Source of the DNA: Eubacterium sp. TM05-53 | Lineage (GTDB): Bacteria; Bacillota_I; Bacilli_A; Erysipelotrichales; Erysipelotrichaceae | Length of the DNA: 46,477 nucleotides | Assembly: GCF_003436425.1 (NCBI RefSeq) | Contig: NZ_QSPK01000010.1 | Span: 350-46,826, forward strand | Direction of reading: 5' to 3' | Shown: piece by piece, positions 8,086 through 16,862 of the stretch | Layout: each line of letters begins with the position of its first letter | Numbering within the stretch: the stretch's first letter is position 1 | The notes under the pieces: generated by a model | Told to the model about the DNA's origin: nothing | Seen by the model: only the letters and a program-made list of their open reading frames with translations | Database searches by the model: none | Translations under genes and position numbers: made by a program

Positions 8086-10125
8086 TTATTCCACACCCAA
8101 TGCCTTAAACACCGCATCTTCTGCATTGTTAAAGAAGATCAAATTAAAACATCCTACAAGTTCTGGTGGTACTGCTCCTAAATCAACTGCTGAAGTGATT
8201 GGAAGTAATACTTTCTTTGCACCGGAATCCAGACATACCTGTAATGTATTTGCCAGATTATCCACTTTTGATACAGTTCCACTAACACTAATATCACCAA
8301 GTACAGCAAGTGAGCTTACTGTAGGTTTTTGAATGGCAATAGAACATAATGCGATTAAAGTAGGTAACGATAATGTATCTGTCATACCGATACCTTGCAG
8401 ATCCTGATATTGGATAATGTAATCTTTTGTTGTTGTACTGATTGATTGGCTGATGCGGTTGCTGTTTGCCTTTAAATAATTGAATGCATTTTGCGTACTT
8501 TCTCTAGCTTCACGAGCACTTCCAATACCATTGCAAGTCAGTTTTCCATTTCCAGGTAAAATCTGCGATTCAAGTCGGAATAAGCCAATCATTCCTGATT
8601 TACCAGTTGATACAGTATAAACCTGGCCTGGATTACACATACCTTCAGGAATTAATGTACTGGATCCTTGTTCAGGAACAGAGACATAATTTTCTTCAAA
8701 TGTATCATTATCAATATATGAGAAATTCACATCGTAGAATTCCATTCCACCAATCTTCTTTAACTGCTCTTTGACACGTCTTCTCATTTCTAAAGCAATA
8801 CGTACAATCTCTTCTAATTGATCCTTAGTATAGTCTTCATTTGGATATAAAAGCTTTACCAACCCGGAAACTGTTTTTCTTACAGAAATCGTATCCCTCT
8901 GATTTAAATTCTTTCCTAATTTGAAATGTTTATCCAATGCATCGCTTTCCTGTGTTTTTCTTAGTTCACGAATAAATTCAGCAAAGTAATCCGTAATAAA
9001 GCCATAGTCATCTGTAAAGTGATCTGGCCTGAATTTTGGAACTTCCCATCCAGGCAAATAACAATGGATACGATCTAAGAAAGCCGTATCTGTTCCCATT
9101 TCAGGTGGAAATGGATCAAATAAAGAAGATGTTTTCAGTAATACATCTACACTTTGATTGATGTTGCCTACAAATACCATGGAAGCACTGGCAGCTTTTT
9201 CCTCTTTACCACGTGCAAAGGATCCGGATGCCATATAATCCTTCATAATCTGAATGCCATCTTTATCTTTAAACTTAATTCCAGCCACTTCATCAAAAGC
9301 TACACAATCCCATAATCCAACAAGTCCAACTGTGCGTTTTCCCATGTTATAGAAAAGATTTGCAACTGTAGTCTGACCACCGGATACAAGGATACTGTTT
9401 GGAGATATTTCTTTATAGATATGAGACTTACCAGTACTTCTAGGCCCCAATTCACAAAGATTGTAATTATTTTCTACAAGTGGTACTAAACGAAGTAACA
9501 ACAACCATTTTTCTCTTTCAGATAATTGATCTGGTTCCATGCCGATTGAACGAAGTAGGATATCCATCCACTCTTCTTTTGTAAATGCCTTGCGTCCCTC
9601 TTTTAATTCATTGATATCAACATGTGGCATTTGAATAGGGGTTAGCTTTGCAATTTTAATTGGATTTGAACGCTTATCTTCTTCATTATATTCATATTCT
9701 AGTTGTACTATGCACCATATACCGCCACACAATAAACGATCAAACTTTTCTGGGTATTCTTCTGAAATTGGAATACCAGTTATTCCTAAATTAGAAAATT
9801 CTGCTTCATATGTATCTGTTCTAATGTTTAAATTAATTGTCACTTTATCAATAACAGTATAAAAACCTTTAGAACGCAAAATAGATAAAGTCTTTTGTGC
9901 TTCATCTGGCCTTACAAAGTTATCAGCAAGAATCTTTTTAACTTTTTCTACTCCTTGTTCGATAATTCCTTCATCATCAGATCCACAATATTGTCCAAGA
10001 AGAAACTCAAGCACATAAACTGGAACATTAGCTCCTTCTTTAATTTTCTTTGTGAGATCTTTTCGTACTATTTTACCAGCAAAATTATCTCTTAGCTTTG
10101 CCTTTACTTCTTCTCTATCTGCCAT
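8086..10125 (-). CDS. brxL: BrxL, Lon-like ATPase/protease of type 1 BREX
   Basis: A 679-residue protein. The AAA+ core has Walker A GPRSTGKSHIYKE (about 226-238) and Walker B VAFDEVAG (about 272-279). The C-terminal 110 residues are a Lon-protease-like domain with TLSLPTLIAL and GTVSKVDNLA, which align with the Lon Ser/Lys dyad region, followed by GAKKVLLP. BrxL is an essential type 1 BREX component and acts as a DNA-engaging oligomer in phage exclusion. ATG 10125 follows AGGAGGTCCTT. Unusually, a tRNA-like gene lies between it and pglZ, so its mRNA may be released by tRNA processing. Confidence 0.93.
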   Translation of the reverse strand: MADREEVKAKLRDNFAGKIVRKDLTKKIKEGANVPVYVLEFLLGQYCGSDDEGIIEQGVEKVKKILADNFVRPDEAQKTLSILRSKGFYTVIDKVTINLNIRTDTYEAEFSNLGITGIPISEEYPEKFDRLLCGGIWCIVQLEYEYNEEDKRSNPIKIAKLTPIQMPHVDINELKEGRKAFTKEEWMDILLRSIGMEPDQLSEREKWLLLLRLVPLVENNYNLCELGPRSTGKSHIYKEISPNSILVSGGQTTVANLFYNMGKRTVGLVGLWDCVAFDEVAGIKFKDKDGIQIMKDYMASGSFARGKEEKAASASMVFVGNINQSVDVLLKTSSLFDPFPPEMGTDTAFLDRIHCYLPGWEVPKFRPDHFTDDYGFITDYFAEFIRELRKTQESDALDKHFKLGKNLNQRDTISVRKTVSGLVKLLYPNEDYTKDQLEEIVRIALEMRRRVKEQLKKIGGMEFYDVNFSYIDNDTFEENYVSVPEQGSSTLIPEGMCNPGQVYTVSTGKSGMIGLFRLESQILPGNGKLTCNGIGSAREARESTQNAFNYLKANSNRISQSISTTTKDYIIQYQDLQGIGMTDTLSLPTLIALCSIAIQKPTVSSLAVLGDISVSGTVSKVDNLANTLQVCLDSGAKKVLLPITSAVDLGAVPPELVGCFNLIFFNNAEDAVFKALGVE

Positions 10126-10154
10126 AAGGACCTCCTAAAATTTTGATTTCAATA

Positions 10155-10232
10155 TGGTGCAGAAGGCTAGGAGTCGAACCTAGCATACCTTTATCCATAA
10201 GGCTAATGCGCCCACCGATGCGCCACATCCGC
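10155..10232 (-). tRNA. tRNA-like gene within the BREX operon (anticodon uncertain, GGA by loop position)
   Basis: A 78-base tRNA-like fold ending in an encoded CCA. 5' acceptor strand GCGGATG pairs with 3' CTTCTGC (one mismatch, one G-T). The D-arm is GCGC-ATCGGTGG-GCGC. The T-arm is CTAGG-TTCGACT-CCTAG, with a standard TTCGA loop. The anticodon hairpin is GCCTT-ATGGATA-AAGGT, which puts GGA (Ser) at 34-36 but has U at 37 and none of the long variable arm of tRNA-Ser. Four bases instead of one separate the D- and anticodon stems, the variable region is only three bases, and one extra C sits between the T- and acceptor stems. It may be a divergent tRNA, a decoy, or an RNA-processing signal. 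It lies between the pglZ stop and the brxL ribosome site on the same strand. Confidence 0.7.
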
Positions 10233-10238
10233 ATATGA

Positions 10239-10255
10239 AAGGGCATAAAGCCCTT
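10239..10255 (-). promoter_or_regulatory. Hairpin between pglZ and the tRNA-like gene
   Basis: Stem AAGGGC/GCCCTT with a five-base loop lies just after the pglZ stop and seven bases upstream of the tRNA-like 5' end. The U-run is too short for a strong terminator. It may protect the pglZ 3' end after processing or weaken read-through. Confidence 0.5.
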
Positions 10256-10259
10256 AAAA

Positions 10260-12845
10260 CTAACTAAAAAAATCAAATTCATCAATTGCCATCGCAATAT
10301 CAATTTGCATTTCTTCTTTTACTGGAATTTGAACACCAGCTTCATCTGCAATTACCAAATAATATGCTTCTGTATTACTAAATTTTTGTGATTTCAAGTT
10401 AAACGTACATTTAAATTCTCTATCTTTCGCAACAGTACTTGTTTTATTCGCAATAATCTTTTGCGTATCACTAACAACATTGCCCACTGCATCTTCAATA
10501 TGAACATTATAAGTACAAACAACATAATTATCTTTTACCGGTTCTTTCTGATAGAAACTCAAATTAAAAATCATATTGCTGATCTTACGGTTTGAAGAAA
10601 GTAATGCTATTGTTACTGGTTTTGTATCATACTTATCTTTATTGATCTTGTATGCCTTATAACCAGATCTCAGATACTTATATGTAATGACTGGCACACA
10701 CATTTCTTGTAAACTGATACCACCATGGACAAACTTACTTCCACCAGCACCCTTGACACGTATATTTTCTCTTGGTGCAAATCCAAGCATATTCGCATCA
10801 TTATATATTCCTTTTACTGGCATTAAGAAGTCTGGATTGGCAGTGTTATCTGTAAAAACATAACGACGCCCTTGTTCAATGATATCTTTCTTAAAGGAAG
10901 AACGTTCCATCATATCCGATTCTGTTAATTCCTTGTATGTATATAAGAAACCATGATCAGATGTAATGATGACATTCAGACCCTGAAGCTCATTACAAAT
11001 CACATTCACCAGATTCTTAATTTCATTTATTGCTTTATCACAGGCATCAAACACTGTTGTTTCATCATTATGACTAGAAGCATCAATTGTATCATGATAA
11101 ATATAAATAATATCTTTACCTTTTACTACAGCACGTCTGTCATCTCGTTTCATGGAAATGATATCTTTATATTTTAAAGCCACACTGTTTTCACTATAAG
11201 ACTTTAAAATACCATCACGATCACTCATTTCACTTGGATGTCCATCTACAAGAACTTTAGTTGTTCCATTGTTTTCAATAGACTCTAATTTCTTATGTGG
11301 CAGTAAAGCTGCCATACCATACTTTGTAATAGTAGGGTAAATACCTTGTTGTGCACTTATTTCTACATCGGCTTTTGTTTCAATTTCAAGTTGTTTGGCT
11401 AAAGAATGAGCTACATCATAACGCATCGCATCCGATATAATGACAAATACTTTTCCATCAACTTTTTTAACGACATCTTGATAGAAATCAGTTTGTTGTG
11501 CAATTCCATTGATCTTTCCAGTATTCCTTAAATCAGCTTCAATGACATTGTTCCAGTTGGAAGCCAATTGATCCAAATACCAGTTCTTATATTCTTTTTC
11601 AACATAATCTGCCAGATCCTTGAATGTATCATCTAAAGAAGGATGTAAAGTCTGAAGACAAGTAGAGAAAGCAATATGGAATTTTCTATAGAATGTATCC
11701 ATTTGATAATAATCGTTTATATATGCATTCCACATATCTTTAGCTTCGACATGATGAAAACTATTCAAATGTGATTCATAGAACTGATTCATAAGTGCAA
11801 CCTGGTAGATTCCTTCATAGAAATAGATGTAGTCCTCATACCATGCTGAAGTTCTACGCTTTTCAACGATACGAATGATAGAATCACTATCTATTGTTTT
11901 ATTGATGATTGCATACATTAATTTTGAAAGAATAACTTCGTCAATAACCGGTAACACATCTGTCTCCTGTAAATCTGTGATTTCAAACGAATTGAAACGA
12001 TCTAGTAAAGATAAATTACTTGTTACATAATCTGCAATATTTTTAAATGATTTTTTATCTTCACCATGAATCCAGTTGAAAATCAAATCATAGCAAAATC
12101 CACTATGAATATCCGAATACTTGGATTCCAGTCCACTTAAAACATCACTGGAAATCGTTCTGGAAATAGCACTTAATACAACATGATTTGTTAGATCATC
12201 AATTTTTTCAGAAGCATTGAATCCTGTTGTAGAATGTACTAATGACCAGAATAAATCAGATGCACTGTATCTTAAAAGATCCATCTTGATTGGATTTTCA
12301 AGATCAGCTCCAGCCGAAATAACAGCTTTGATAATTGTCTCTGGTTTTCTATCTTTTACACCACAGATTGCAGAAAGAACAGACATATACAAAGTCGATT
12401 TTTTATCAATTGTTCCATCAAAAGAAGCTACCAATTTACGTCGGCTTGCAGCATTGAAGAACCCTTGAAATTGTTTTACGGCATTGCGTAATTCAACAGT
12501 ATTTACAATCTGCATTTCCTGCATTAAACGAGACGTCTTGTCTGCCCGATACTCATCACTGTACAACTTAATATCCAGAAACCAGTCATGTTCAGGATCC
12601 ACATTGATTGAGTTATAGACAAGATAGTTGGATGTCTGATCATCACTTGATAACAGTTTCTTAGAAGCAAACAGATTACCTTCTTCCAATACTAATACCT
12701 TTGCATTAGATAAAGACAAAGATTTAACTTCATCCAAGAATTCACCATCCTCATCATTCCAGAAAATGATTCGTCTTTTATAAAATTCATCTAAAGGTTC
12801 AGCAAACCTTTGTTCCAATTCTTTTTTTATATCTTCGATAGCCAT
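10260..12845 (-). CDS. pglZ: PglZ, alkaline-phosphatase-superfamily BREX protein
   Basis: An 861-residue protein. The PglZ domain occupies roughly 455-760. VFVIISDAMRYDVAHSLA (about 468) gives the metal-binding Asp, YIYHDTIDASSHND the second metal site, and VIITSDHGFLYTY (about 627) the DHG motif of the alkaline phosphatase fold. PglZ is the signature protein of BREX and forms part of the methylation/exclusion complex with PglX. The start has AGGAGG upstream. A SieB-like gene precedes it and a hairpin plus tRNA-like gene follows. The length is normal for type 1 BREX. Confidence 0.93.
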   Translation of the reverse strand: MAIEDIKKELEQRFAEPLDEFYKRRIIFWNDEDGEFLDEVKSLSLSNAKVLVLEEGNLFASKKLLSSDDQTSNYLVYNSINVDPEHDWFLDIKLYSDEYRADKTSRLMQEMQIVNTVELRNAVKQFQGFFNAASRRKLVASFDGTIDKKSTLYMSVLSAICGVKDRKPETIIKAVISAGADLENPIKMDLLRYSASDLFWSLVHSTTGFNASEKIDDLTNHVVLSAISRTISSDVLSGLESKYSDIHSGFCYDLIFNWIHGEDKKSFKNIADYVTSNLSLLDRFNSFEITDLQETDVLPVIDEVILSKLMYAIINKTIDSDSIIRIVEKRRTSAWYEDYIYFYEGIYQVALMNQFYESHLNSFHHVEAKDMWNAYINDYYQMDTFYRKFHIAFSTCLQTLHPSLDDTFKDLADYVEKEYKNWYLDQLASNWNNVIEADLRNTGKINGIAQQTDFYQDVVKKVDGKVFVIISDAMRYDVAHSLAKQLEIETKADVEISAQQGIYPTITKYGMAALLPHKKLESIENNGTTKVLVDGHPSEMSDRDGILKSYSENSVALKYKDIISMKRDDRRAVVKGKDIIYIYHDTIDASSHNDETTVFDACDKAINEIKNLVNVICNELQGLNVIITSDHGFLYTYKELTESDMMERSSFKKDIIEQGRRYVFTDNTANPDFLMPVKGIYNDANMLGFAPRENIRVKGAGGSKFVHGGISLQEMCVPVITYKYLRSGYKAYKINKDKYDTKPVTIALLSSNRKISNMIFNLSFYQKEPVKDNYVVCTYNVHIEDAVGNVVSDTQKIIANKTSTVAKDREFKCTFNLKSQKFSNTEAYYLVIADEAGVQIPVKEEMQIDIAMAIDEFDFFS

Positions 12846-12862
12846 ACCGAACCTCCTGTATT

Positions 12863-13402
12863 TTATTTAAAATTTCCAATCATTCCATATTCTTCATATA
12901 TATAAGAGAAGATTTCATAACATTCATGAGTTAATTTAACCATTTCAATTCCATCAGAATTTTTTGACTTATGCACATATTGAGTATTGTAAATTGAATA
13001 GAAATCAAATATAGAAAAATCAGAACTAGGAATAGGGGTATTATTATTTTTTAACAATTTACAGATTGCGTCTCTATCTTGAGGAGTCATTTTATCTGCA
13101 GCATTTCTCCAATTCCTAATATTATCTTCTATTTTGCATTTTTCATATTTTTGATGCTCTTTTTTCAAAGTATAATGCAAAAAAAGTTTTTTTATTTTTT
13201 TAATTATCCAGATAATTAATTGAATAAATATAAAACATATACAAAATACAAAGATTCTAAAGGCATTTATTCCAAGTTTTGTTATCATCCAATAATCATT
13301 TGGAAGAACTAAATTAAACAGAAAAGATATGACAACTGATAAAATTGTTGCAATTAAATGCTTATTTAGAAAAATTTTGAGAGCTTCACCTAAACTATCC
13401 AT
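12863..13402 (-). CDS. Two-TM protein resembling SieB superinfection exclusion proteins
   Basis: A 179-residue protein. TM helices at about 15-34 and 43-68 are followed by a short basic coiled segment and then a cytoplasmic region with DKMTPQDRDAICKLLKNN. That pattern (two N-terminal TMs, basic linker, L/MTP-x-E/D-R-x-x-L helix) matches my memory of SIEB-domain proteins, which block superinfecting phage at the membrane. The match is by architecture rather than a diagnostic motif. It sits between pglX and pglZ with only short gaps on either side (eight bases to the pglX stop), so it is an insertion into the core BREX order and is cotranscribed. An independent exclusion factor or a membrane tether are alternatives. 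Confidence 0.55.
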   Translation of the reverse strand: MDSLGEALKIFLNKHLIATILSVVISFLFNLVLPNDYWMITKLGINAFRIFVFCICFIFIQLIIWIIKKIKKLFLHYTLKKEHQKYEKCKIEDNIRNWRNAADKMTPQDRDAICKLLKNNNTPIPSSDFSIFDFYSIYNTQYVHKSKNSDGIEMVKLTHECYEIFSYIYEEYGMIGNFK

Positions 13403-13410
13403 TTAAACAC

Positions 13411-16400
13411 CTACTTTATTTTTGACAACAATTCCTGAAACTTAACATAATTCACTTTTACACCATCGTCCAAATCCATTGGTTCCATCTTATCTGCCCA
13501 ATGATGAACAACTTCTTCATACTTATTTAATTCTTGTAATTGTTCATTAATCTTCTTCAATTGTTTAGATAATTTAACTCTTTCACTTGTACTAGAAGCA
13601 TCATCAACTTGACTTTGTAACAATTCTACCTGTGTCCTATAACGAGCCTGTTGAGGGTGTACATAACCAGTTCTGAGTCTTGCAATTAAATCCGGTGCAT
13701 ATCTATGAATATAAACTAAAGCCTTAAATCCATTCTTCTTTCCACTATCAAATAACCAATAAATAGGACGTTTACCAGAACCCGTTACCTGATATGTATT
13801 GCAATGGTCTTTAAAGAAATCATTTAAGAAATAATTACGTAATACATCTCTTGGATTACCTTTACCACCTAAAGCATTCGCAATGAAACTAAGATTGTCT
13901 TCTAAAGTATCAGATCCATACACAACCCTAACAAATTCAATAAAACGAGTTACGATATCATCTTCAAAATACTCTTCATCACAAATAGGAATAATATCAT
14001 CAGTATCCGGAATAAATGTAGAATACTTACTACTATCCCAATCACCACCAGCATAAGCCAATCCTTCTACATCCAAAGAATAACGACCAAACATACAACC
14101 AACCGCATAAGAAATAAACGACTTAATATCACGAACTAAATCAGCCTTACGTACAGTAACATCCTTATCTTCTTCATAAGGATCCAATTCATCCTGTAAA
14201 CCATAGATATCAATAAAGATCCGATTTAATTCTTCTTCATTAGACTTTAATGTATTAAAACGTGATTCACACTCAGAATTCCATAGACTAAAAGCTTCAC
14301 TGATAGTAGACACATGATTCTTAACTAATGGATGTACTTTAAAAGTCCAAGATGTTTCAAAAGAATCCCAATCCTGCTTTGAAATAATAATATTATACTG
14401 GACTAAGGATTTAACCTGGGAATAAAAATTCATATCTTTGATAAATGGCATATTAAGTATATCTTTGATGTTATTATTCATTGTCGGGTTTATAATTCTT
14501 AAAAGTGCTTGTGACACCTTGGAATTTAAAAATCCTAACACATAATCAATTATAGTTTCATCATTGAACAATATTGTTGCTGCCGCTTTATTAAATGTCA
14601 AATTTTCACCAAGTTCTCTTACTCCAAACAAGGGATTCATCGAAACAAGGGTCCATGTGATTCCTCTCCTAAAAAGAATTTCATCTTTGGGGAATCGGGC
14701 AATTTTATCTCTTTTATAATGCTGAATCGTGATTGGATCAAACTTGACTACGGTATCAATATTGCCGTACCATCGCCTAAATTCACCACCTTTAGCGTGT
14801 AACGCCCACTTCTTTGATTCAATATCATGAGCATTCACTTCCCACAACAGTTTCAAATACTTGTCATTGTTACCAGTTAAAATTTGTCCATCAGAAAATG
14901 CAACTTTCTCCAATAACTCATTGTCATAACAATTAGCAAACTGATCACTAATCCAATAAGCTATCGGTTCACCTGGTATCTTTTGAAATCGTAGTTGATT
15001 AGATATATACCGTTCTTTTCCTTTAATGAAGAGTTCTTCTTTTCCAGTTTGTGTCGTCGGATCAACAAGTCTGCAATATGTACCAAGATAATTGTTCAAA
15101 AATGTGTTTCCTATTACAAAGCTGGTTGTTTGTACAATTTCTCCACCAATTTCTTCAAAGGCACGGGCTCCCAAATGTGCCATATTTATAATAGCTTTTT
15201 TAGAAATTTTCTTTCTCATATTCTCATAACTTGCAAGGAACATCCAAGCGTGTTGTGTAATCATTGCTTGATAGCCATTTTTCTTTGTCATTTGTCCGCA
15301 ACGTTCAATGAACACAGCAAACAAATCACTCTTACTATCTGGGTAATCCCTTTTAACATAATCAGAGAGCTTTATACTCATACCGGAGCTACCCATATAT
15401 GGTGGATTTGTAATCACTACATCATATTTTTGAACTAATAGTTTTGCTTGTTTGATTAATGGCTTCAACAAATCATTTAATTCACTGATTTCTGATTGTG
15501 CTACTAAATCCTTGTTGATTGAGTCTTCTTTTAATTCATCTAGATGATTTTTCAGATTATCTAATTGTTCTACTGTACAATCCAGACTCAGGATAGATCC
15601 AAATTCCTTTGCATCTTGGAAAACATTAACTAAGTAATGTGCTAAATCATTATATGTATCTAAGTATTGTTCAAAGTCTGGCTTTAATGATCCTATTGGC
15701 TCTCTGATTTCTACAAGATTAAACTTTGTTTCTTTATTCAGGATTCTTCTGTTGTAGGATCTTGCTTTCATCATCAACGCAAAGTAGGCAAGATGATAGG
15801 CTCGTTCATCGATTTCTAATCCATATAAGTTATTTTCAAGGATAGACTTTGCTGCATCTCGATCTGAATATCCTGCATCACTGTAGATATCCATCAATAC
15901 ATCAAATGCGTACACTAAAATATGCCCTGAACCCATACATGGATCAATGACTTTAATTTCTTCTGGCCTTAGCTTTGCATGCTCTTCTTTAATTTTATTT
16001 AATTGTTCAATAACTTCAGGTTCTTGCTCAGCTTCTTCAAGATAATACTTCCAGTCTGAGTGGTCAAAATTTGGATGACCATCCACCCACAATCTTCCTA
16101 AAGAATTTTCTGTCATATATCGAACAATCCAATCTGGTGTAAATAACTGTGTGGCAGCTGGAATATCGTCTTTTGTATAGTTCTTCTTTTTCATGACGAA
16201 ATCTTTTAATTCGGAATTATAGTATTGGTATAACCATCCAATAATCTGAACTTGATCTGTCCAACTGTCTTCATCAATATCCGTTATCAATTTAGCTAAT
16301 ACACTATCATCTTTTAATAAGTTATCTGGAAATAACAATGTCTTATAGTCTTTGATGGAAGTAAACATATCTGGAAGATATTGATTCATATCATTACATA

Positions 16401-16848
16401 AAGTCAATAAAAGATATTTATATAGTTCTTCCTGCTTGTTTTTTTCAATATAATCAAATACTTTCTGTTTATCTAGGCCATCTAATTCTACATGAATGGC
16501 ATCTGTTAACAAGTCCGGTTTGAATTCATTATTATCATTGGTAAAGACTCTGATTCTTTGTGGAAGATAATTGTTTACTTCCATATAGCGAAGGGCAATG
16601 AAACGGTTAAACCATGTATAGGCAACTTCTTCAATGACATGTTCATAACCATTCTTTTTTACTTCACGGATTAATTTATTTAATTGTTTCTTTTCAACAC
16701 TAGAAAGAAGTATGCCATTGACTTTATCCGTATTATAGTCAGGAAGGCTGGATTCTGTTACACAATATTCATATGCTTTCTGCGCAACCTGTTTCATTAA
16801 TTCAGTACGTGCCCATACGGCATAATTTTTTATCGCATTTTTATTCAT
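13411..16848 (-). CDS. pglX: PglX, BREX adenine-specific DNA methyltransferase
   Basis: A 1145-residue N6-adenine methyltransferase that marks host DNA and is required for BREX defence. The SAM site is IDPCMGSGHILVYAF (about 300) and the catalytic motif IV is TNPPYMG (about 480). A long C-terminal target-recognition region follows, and the last 100 residues form a coiled-coil-like helix (EQLQELNKYEEVVHHW). It is full length, with no frameshift seen. Fourteen bases separate it from brxC. The 3' end is duplicated as a relic at 4841-5050. No invertase gene or inverted copy is adjacent, so switching of the type known in lactobacilli is not supported. Confidence 0.95.
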   Translation of the reverse strand: MNKNAIKNYAVWARTELMKQVAQKAYEYCVTESSLPDYNTDKVNGILLSSVEKKQLNKLIREVKKNGYEHVIEEVAYTWFNRFIALRYMEVNNYLPQRIRVFTNDNNEFKPDLLTDAIHVELDGLDKQKVFDYIEKNKQEELYKYLLLTLCNDMNQYLPDMFTSIKDYKTLLFPDNLLKDDSVLAKLITDIDEDSWTDQVQIIGWLYQYYNSELKDFVMKKKNYTKDDIPAATQLFTPDWIVRYMTENSLGRLWVDGHPNFDHSDWKYYLEEAEQEPEVIEQLNKIKEEHAKLRPEEIKVIDPCMGSGHILVYAFDVLMDIYSDAGYSDRDAAKSILENNLYGLEIDERAYHLAYFALMMKARSYNRRILNKETKFNLVEIREPIGSLKPDFEQYLDTYNDLAHYLVNVFQDAKEFGSILSLDCTVEQLDNLKNHLDELKEDSINKDLVAQSEISELNDLLKPLIKQAKLLVQKYDVVITNPPYMGSSGMSIKLSDYVKRDYPDSKSDLFAVFIERCGQMTKKNGYQAMITQHAWMFLASYENMRKKISKKAIINMAHLGARAFEEIGGEIVQTTSFVIGNTFLNNYLGTYCRLVDPTTQTGKEELFIKGKERYISNQLRFQKIPGEPIAYWISDQFANCYDNELLEKVAFSDGQILTGNNDKYLKLLWEVNAHDIESKKWALHAKGGEFRRWYGNIDTVVKFDPITIQHYKRDKIARFPKDEILFRRGITWTLVSMNPLFGVRELGENLTFNKAAATILFNDETIIDYVLGFLNSKVSQALLRIINPTMNNNIKDILNMPFIKDMNFYSQVKSLVQYNIIISKQDWDSFETSWTFKVHPLVKNHVSTISEAFSLWNSECESRFNTLKSNEEELNRIFIDIYGLQDELDPYEEDKDVTVRKADLVRDIKSFISYAVGCMFGRYSLDVEGLAYAGGDWDSSKYSTFIPDTDDIIPICDEEYFEDDIVTRFIEFVRVVYGSDTLEDNLSFIANALGGKGNPRDVLRNYFLNDFFKDHCNTYQVTGSGKRPIYWLFDSGKKNGFKALVYIHRYAPDLIARLRTGYVHPQQARYRTQVELLQSQVDDASSTSERVKLSKQLKKINEQLQELNKYEEVVHHWADKMEPMDLDDGVKVNYVKFQELLSKIK

Positions 16849-16862
16849 AATCTAGCTCCTTC

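Noticed and set aside
10155..10232. Ordinary tRNA-Ser(GGA) call
   Set aside because: The long variable arm required for Ser tRNAs is missing and the anticodon arm is displaced, so only a tRNA-like call is made.
10115..10303. A 62-codon minus-strand frame over the pglZ-brxL spacer
   Set aside because: It lies over the tRNA-like gene and the hairpin, overlaps the end of pglZ, has no ribosome site and codes for no recognisable domain.
4841..16848. Phase-variable pglX switching as in some lactobacillar BREX loci
   Set aside because: The pglX relic is in the same orientation, short and frameshifted, without an adjacent invertase or inverted repeats; the recombinases lie with the attachment site instead.
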